DNA from: Pseudomonadota bacterium
GTDB taxonomy: Bacteria; Myxococcota_A; Polyangia; Polyangiales; Polyangiaceae
Direction of reading: 5' to 3'
DNA: 9,322 nucleotides
Assembly (NCBI GenBank): GCA_003242355.1
Contig: QGUH01000082.1
Span: 1-9,322, forward strand
Part shown: positions 6,325 to 9,322 of the stretch, one piece after another
Numbering within the stretch: the stretch's first letter is position 1
How the letters are laid out: each line of letters opens with the position of its first letter
The notes under the pieces: model-generated
The model's input: the letters and a program-made list of their open reading frames with translations, nothing else
What the model was told of the DNA's origin: nothing
Database searches by the model: none
Translations under genes and position numbers: made by a program

Positions 6325-6672
6325 ATGTCCGAAACCCTTCCCGCGACCGAGATCACGGCCTTGCTCGGCCGCGGCACGCACTTCGAGGGCAAGCTTCACT
6401 TCGAGGGGCGCGTGCGCATCGACGGCAGCTTTCGCGGCGAGATCCGCACGGCGGACATCCTGATCGTGGGCGACGGGGCCGAAATCCACGCGGAAATCGA
6501 GGCCGGCACGGTCATCGTCAAGGGGGGCAGCCTGACCGGGAACGTTCGGGCCACGGAGGCCATCGAGCTGTACGTGCCCGCTCGTGTCACAGGAACCCTG
6601 CGCGCCCCCGAGATCTACATGGACAAGGGTGTGCACTTCTCCGGAACGTGCACCATCGAGCCCGCGTCGTGA
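6325..6672 (+). CDS. Bactofilin family polymer-forming protein
   Basis: 115 residues, the normal size for a small bactofilin. Bactofilins form non-polar filaments without nucleotide and act as cytoskeletal scaffolds for cell shape, stalks, motility proteins or chromosome organisation. After a short N-terminal tail (1-15), the region 16-112 is a run of short strands with regularly spaced Gly and Val/Ile, as in the right-handed beta-helix: GRGTHFEGKLHFEGRVRIDG, then RGEI, ILIVGDGAEI, GTVIVKGGSLTGNV, RVTG and IYMDKGVHFSGTC. The G-x-hydrophobic-x-G pattern of VRIDGSFRGEI is typical of the family. The ATG at 6325 was chosen because family similarity begins there; an ATG at 6311 is in another frame and no strong binding site is visible. 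No peptidase or parAB neighbours, which often accompany bactofilins, are present, so its specific task is unknown. Confidence 0.9.
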   Translation: MSETLPATEITALLGRGTHFEGKLHFEGRVRIDGSFRGEIRTADILIVGDGAEIHAEIEAGTVIVKGGSLTGNVRATEAIELYVPARVTGTLRAPEIYMDKGVHFSGTCTIEPAS

Positions 6673-6724
6673 CCCCTTTCCCCGAAAGCGCCGTCACGCC
6701 CACGACTCCGACCTGTTGCAAACT

Positions 6725-6769
6725 TGCGTCACCCTCGGACGCGCATTTCTGCGGTCGCCAGGCGACGCA
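6725..6769 (+). terminator. Two hairpins after the bactofilin gene, possible terminator
   Basis: GCGTC at 6726-6730 pairs with GACGC at 6738-6742. Then GTCGC at 6754-6758 pairs with GCGAC at 6762-6766 over a CAG loop, and this stem extends by TGC/GCA (6750-6752, 6767-6769) past a single bulged G. They lie 53-97 bases beyond the bactofilin stop and before the next gene. No U-tract follows, so termination is only a possibility. The rest of the 6673-6890 spacer shows no clear promoter. Confidence 0.35.
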
Positions 6770-6879
6770 GTGAATGACGGTCCCGCCTTCCCGCGTTCAA
6801 AGGGCGAGTTTTCTCGACGAACGCACCCGGCTCGGCTCGTGGGCACACGACGTGCAACCGACGATCCGTGTCAATCACG

Positions 6880-6883
6880 GGAG
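6880..6883 (+). promoter_or_regulatory. Ribosome binding site deciding the start of the SRPBCC protein
   Basis: GGAG (within GGGAG, 6879-6883) lies 7 bases before the ATG at 6891, an ideal distance. The same frame is open back to an earlier ATG at 6774, but the segment 6774-6890 would add a charged 39-residue lead in front of an evident signal peptide, so 6891 is preferred. Confidence 0.7.
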
Positions 6884-6890
6884 TGACTTC

Positions 6891-7475
6891 ATGATGCGTC
6901 GCTCGGTTCTCCTTTCGGCATTGGCCCTCGGTCTCGGAATGCTCGCCGTGCCCACGGCGGAGCTGCGCGCGGAAAGTGCGGAACGACGCGTCGAGCGGTT
7001 CGACGTGAAGACCGAGAAGCGGACTTTCGGTGCGGCGCGCGCCATCGTGCTCGCCCCCGAGACGGTCGTGCGTTCGGTCGTCACCGACTACGACAAGTAT
7101 CCGAGCTTCATCACCCGCTTTCGGGCCGCGAAGATCGTGGGCCGCGTCGGCGACAAAACGGACGTGTACCTTCAGGTGCCCATCATGAAGGGCACCGTGA
7201 AGATCTGGGCCGTCGTGCGCTTCGATCCGCCCAAGACGGTCGGCAATCAGCAGGTGATCACGGGTAAGATGCTGAAGGGAAATGTGAAACACCTCGATGC
7301 GGTGTGGCGCATCCGAAAGCTCGACACCGAGCGCACCGAGCTCACGTTGGAGCTCGCCATCGTCCCCGGCTTCCCGATGCCCGACTCGGTCGTGATGCCC
7401 GAGCTGCGCCAGGCGGCAGCGCGCGCGGTAACGGGGACGCGCGACGAAGCCGAGCGCCGCGCCACGAGCTCGTGA
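6891..7475 (+). CDS. Exported SRPBCC/START-like (polyketide cyclase/COQ10-type fold) protein
   Basis: 194 residues. Residues 1-27 look like a signal peptide (MMRRSV, a hydrophobic Leu/Ala core, then a likely cleavage after ELRA), so the mature protein should be periplasmic or outside the cell. Residues about 40-180 resemble the SRPBCC helix-grip fold that encloses hydrophobic ligands. The segment APETVVRSVVTDYDKYPSFI (55-74) is the typical early helix-turn with the D-x-x-x-Y-P motif, followed by strands (DVYLQVPI, KIWAVVRF, AVWRIRKL, TELTLELAIVPG) and a long C-terminal helix (about 166-190). The fold is used for lipid, polyketide and quinone binding and as aromatase/cyclase; no catalytic residues can be named here. 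Most SRPBCC proteins are cytoplasmic, so export is notable. The next gene starts 122 bases downstream. Fold assignment is fairly sure; ligand unknown. Confidence 0.8.
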   Translation: MMRRSVLLSALALGLGMLAVPTAELRAESAERRVERFDVKTEKRTFGAARAIVLAPETVVRSVVTDYDKYPSFITRFRAAKIVGRVGDKTDVYLQVPIMKGTVKIWAVVRFDPPKTVGNQQVITGKMLKGNVKHLDAVWRIRKLDTERTELTLELAIVPGFPMPDSVVMPELRQAAARAVTGTRDEAERRATSS

Positions 7476-7494
7476 CCGAGGGCGTTCGAACCAT

Positions 7495-7512
7495 TCCCCG
7501 ACGAATTGGGGA
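7495..7512 (+). terminator. Stem-loop shortly after the SRPBCC gene
   Basis: TCCCCGA at 7495-7501 pairs with TTGGGGA at 7506-7512 (one G-U pair) across a 4-base CGAA loop, 19 bases after the TGA. No U-run follows. It may end the upstream transcript or stabilise its 3' end. Confidence 0.35.
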
Positions 7513-7586
7513 CTCCACGAGGCGCACGAGGTACTAGCATGGGCGCATTCGGCGCGGGGTGCCGCGAGTCGGGCCGCGCCGGACAC

Positions 7587-7591
7587 TGGAG
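7587..7591 (+). promoter_or_regulatory. Ribosome binding site deciding the start of the PASTA protein
   Basis: TGGAG at 7587-7591 is followed by 6 bases and the ATG at 7598. The frame is open from a GTG at 7559, but that would add 13 Arg/Pro-rich residues before the membrane anchor and has no good binding site, so 7598 is preferred. Confidence 0.65.
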
Positions 7592-7597
7592 CGCGCC

Positions 7598-8299
7598 ATG
7601 CATGCATCGACCGTGATCCTCGTCGCGTTTCTCACGTCGGTTCTCACCACTACCGGCACCGTTTTCGTCATCGAGCGCCTCGGCGTCTTCCAAACCGAGC
7701 AGCAAGCGAGCGTGCCCAACGTTCGTGGCCTGAGCGAGGGTGACGCCCGCGCGAACCTTGAGGCGGCCGGGCTCGTGCCGATCATCGGACCGCGCGAAGT
7801 CAGCGCGGAAGCCAAACCCGGAACGGTATTGCGCCAATCGGTGCCCGCTGGACAGAACCTCCCGCGCGGCCATCAAGTGACGCTGACGCTCGCGGAAGCG
7901 CCGCCGAAGGTTCCGAACCTCGCGGGTCTCACGCTCGCCGAGGCGCGCGTGGCGCTCGAGCGCGAAGGGTACAAGCTCGAGACGGACGATCCCGTCCCCA
8001 ATGCCGAGGTGCCGGCCGGCAAAGTCGTCAAGCAGGTGCCGAGCGCCGACACGCCGCACGAGAAGGGACGCACGGTCGTGGTTCAGGTGTCGAGCGGCCC
8101 GGCGGAGGTCGAAGTGCCGAAGCTTTCCGGCCTGGCGCTGAACAAGGCCAAGGAAGAGCTCGAGAAGCTCGGGCTCAAGGCCGCCGTGGTCTGGGTCTCG
8201 CGCGCCGAAACGGCGACGTACGCGGTGCTCGGTCAGAAGCCGCTCGCAGGCGAGAAGCTCGCTCCGGGCAGCGAGGTCGAGCTCACGGTGAACCGCTGA
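7598..8299 (+). CDS. Single-pass membrane protein with three PASTA domains
   Basis: 233 residues. An N-terminal membrane helix (about 5-25, STVILVAFLTSVLTTTGTVF) anchors the protein and would place the rest in the periplasm. Three PASTA repeats follow at about 38-99, 104-166 and 171-232, each with the VPN/VPK-x-x-G-L start, a helix of Ala/Leu/Glu, the x-x-P-x-G core turn (SVPAGQNLPRG, QVPSADTPHEKG, KPLAGEKLAPG) and a closing V-x-L/V-x-V strand. PASTA domains are known from penicillin-binding proteins and PknB/StkP-type kinases, where they bind muropeptides or peptidoglycan. Here there is no kinase or transpeptidase domain, so the protein may be a wall-binding scaffold or partner of a separate enzyme. 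In the third repeat the usual P before AG is KPLAG, so the turn is kept. The neighbour at 8313 follows after 13 bases, suggesting co-transcription. Identity of the domains is very sure; function is inferred. Confidence 0.92.
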   Translation: MHASTVILVAFLTSVLTTTGTVFVIERLGVFQTEQQASVPNVRGLSEGDARANLEAAGLVPIIGPREVSAEAKPGTVLRQSVPAGQNLPRGHQVTLTLAEAPPKVPNLAGLTLAEARVALEREGYKLETDDPVPNAEVPAGKVVKQVPSADTPHEKGRTVVVQVSSGPAEVEVPKLSGLALNKAKEELEKLGLKAAVVWVSRAETATYAVLGQKPLAGEKLAPGSEVELTVNR

Positions 8300-8312
8300 T
8301 CGACTCCGTCCG

Positions 8313-9322
8313 TTGACCCGCGGCTCGAGTCTTCCTCGTCGGCACGAGCGGCCGACGTTTCTGCTCGTGCCGACGGAACGGCACGTCGAAGCGGCGGCGC
8401 ACGACGGCGTCGAGGCGCGCACCGTTCGTCGGCTCGTCGCGGAGCTCGCGGCGCGCGAACGCCCGGACGCCGCTCCGACGACGCCGGAGATGACCCGTCT
8501 CTGGCTCGCGCGGACGCTCGGCCTGCCCATCGGGCGAGCGCGACCCGTAGACGACGCGCTCGGCCTGTTGCGGCGCTCCGGCACGCGTCCGGAGAGCTTG
8601 CGCGCCACCGGCCTCGAACGCGGCGCGTGGCTCGCTCATCTGATGGAGCGGGCCGACACGTTCCTCGCGAGCAAAAAGCTCTGGGACGATCGACAGAGCG
8701 CGTGGCTCGCGGCACGCGCTCTGCGCGAGCCGGTCAGCTCGCCCTTGCCCGGTGGCCGCGCGCTCCTCACCGGGCTCACGCGTTGGGACGCGGGCACGAT
8801 CGCGCTCACCGAGAGCCTGCACGCGCGTCTCGTCGCGGACGGCGGCGACGGCCTCACGGTCGAGCTCGCTCTGGTCGAAGGCGGGCCCCTCGAAGAAGCG
8901 AGCTCTGCGCTCCTTTCGGAGCTGGAAGCGCGTTGGGCGACCCTCGCCGATCCCCCCGAGCTGTCGCCGCGCATTGCGCGCATCACCGGCGAGCGCGCAT
9001 CGGTGACGGCCGCGCACGACGCGGCCAGCGAAGCGCGGGTCGTGACGCGCATCGTGCTCGACGCGCTCGACCGAGGCACGCCGCTCGACGCGATCGCCGT
9101 GGTCCCGGTCGAGCTCTCGGAGGCGTTCCTCGAGCCGCTCCGCTTCGAGCTCACGCGCGCAGGGCTTCCGTTCGTCGAGCCACGCGGGCGACCGGCCATT
9201 GCGGCGCCCCGTGCCCACGCGGCCCCCGGGCTCCTCGGCCTCCCTCCGGGCCCGCCCGCGCGCAACACCTTGGTCGCGGGGCGGCACACCCCGGCCCTCG
9301 CGCCGGGGGTTGGGTTCTGTGT
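8313..9322 (+). CDS. AddB/RecC-like PD-(D/E)XK nuclease-family protein, N-terminal part (3' end outside window)
   Basis: An open frame of 336 codons runs off the window without a stop. The N-terminus has a strand FLLVPTERHVEAAAHDG (16-32). Further on come GGRALLTGLTRWDAGTIAL, and near 240-295 the segment SEARVVTRIVLDAL...DAIAVVPVELSEAFLEPLRFELTRAGLPFVEPRGRP. This last block matches the superfamily 1 helicase-like region of AddB/RecC-type proteins, where an 'exposed-strand' motif precedes a G-x-P-F-x-x-x-G-x-P turn. Such proteins pair with AddA/RecB helicases to process double-strand breaks for recombination; the nuclease domain would lie in the missing C-terminal part. No Walker A motif is seen near the start. 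The TTG at 8313 was chosen because a stop (8289-8291) lies upstream in frame and no ATG or GTG precedes the first conserved strand; no clear binding site supports it. After about base 9205 the sequence fits the family less well, consistent with a poor contig end. Confidence 0.65.
   Translation, partial: MTRGSSLPRRHERPTFLLVPTERHVEAAAHDGVEARTVRRLVAELAARERPDAAPTTPEMTRLWLARTLGLPIGRARPVDDALGLLRRSGTRPESLRATGLERGAWLAHLMERADTFLASKKLWDDRQSAWLAARALREPVSSPLPGGRALLTGLTRWDAGTIALTESLHARLVADGGDGLTVELALVEGGPLEEASSALLSELEARWATLADPPELSPRIARITGERASVTAAHDAASEARVVTRIVLDALDRGTPLDAIAVVPVELSEAFLEPLRFELTRAGLPFVEPRGRPAIAAPRAHAAPGLLGLPPGPPARNTLVAGRHTPALAPGVGFC

Noticed and set aside
7476..7515. Possible tRNA T-arm (GTTCGAAC near 7484)
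   Set aside because: The bases flanking the TTCGAA do not form the 5-bp T-stem, and no acceptor, D or anticodon arms can be drawn around it.
7247..8608. A 453-codon open frame on the minus strand
   Set aside because: It lies opposite three clear plus-strand genes (SRPBCC, PASTA, nuclease-like) and its product is Arg/Ser-rich low complexity.
8283..9287. A 334-codon open frame on the minus strand near the right end
   Set aside because: It is antisense to the nuclease-like gene; its translation is Arg/Glu-rich without motifs, while the plus frame shows recognisable AddB/RecC-like segments.

Overview
The window is about 9.3 kb of GC-rich DNA with the codon and gene style of a Myxococcota genome, probably Polyangiales-like (Sorangium, Labilithrix or Sandaracinus relatives). 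The base for this is gene content: an NtrC-type sigma-54 activator, a REC-GGDEF regulator, a bactofilin, a PASTA-repeat membrane protein and an AddB/RecC-like nuclease subunit. Rank below phylum is inference. Both ends of the window cut through a gene, and the last ~40-120 bases at each end agree poorly with the family motifs expected there. This suggests low-quality contig ends rather than biology.

Layout. (1) 1-277, plus strand: C-terminal tail of a Fic/DOC family protein. (2) 278-690: a non-coding convergent intergenic region, rich in inverted repeats and hairpins, including a perfect 12-bp inverted repeat spanning 274-382 and a strong 9-bp stem at 453-476. (3) 691-4768, minus strand: a tightly packed three-gene operon read from high to low coordinates. 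It encodes a REC-GGDEF response regulator, then a REC-AAA+-Fis sigma-54 response regulator (4-bp ATGA overlap), then a TolC-family outer-membrane protein (1-base TGATG overlap). (4) 4949-6202, minus strand: a signal-peptide-bearing, probably beta-barrel protein of no recognised family, 180 bp upstream of that operon on the same strand. (5) 6203-6324: a short divergent promoter region. (6) 6325-9322, plus strand: a bactofilin, a secreted SRPBCC/START-like protein, a single-pass membrane protein with three PASTA domains, and, 13 bp further on, the N-terminal part of an AddB/RecC-like PD-(D/E)XK nuclease-family protein that runs off the window.

How the genes may work together. The minus-strand genes look like a phospho-signalling and c-di-GMP module whose output is an outer-membrane channel. 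Two receiver proteins are translationally coupled to a TolC-type duct, with no histidine kinase, membrane-fusion protein or inner-membrane pump in the window, so partners must lie elsewhere. The GGDEF domain has a GADEF signature with an intact RxxD inhibitory site, so it may be a c-di-GMP sensor or a weakened cyclase. The plus-strand genes mostly concern the cell envelope and cytoskeleton (bactofilin, exported lipid-binding-fold protein, peptidoglycan-binding PASTA repeats), but their spacing suggests separate transcription units except for the PASTA-nuclease pair. I see no CRISPR array, tRNA, rRNA, insertion sequence or phage gene. I found no clearly new system; the most interesting items are the regulator-TolC operon and the structured intergenic region at 274-690.
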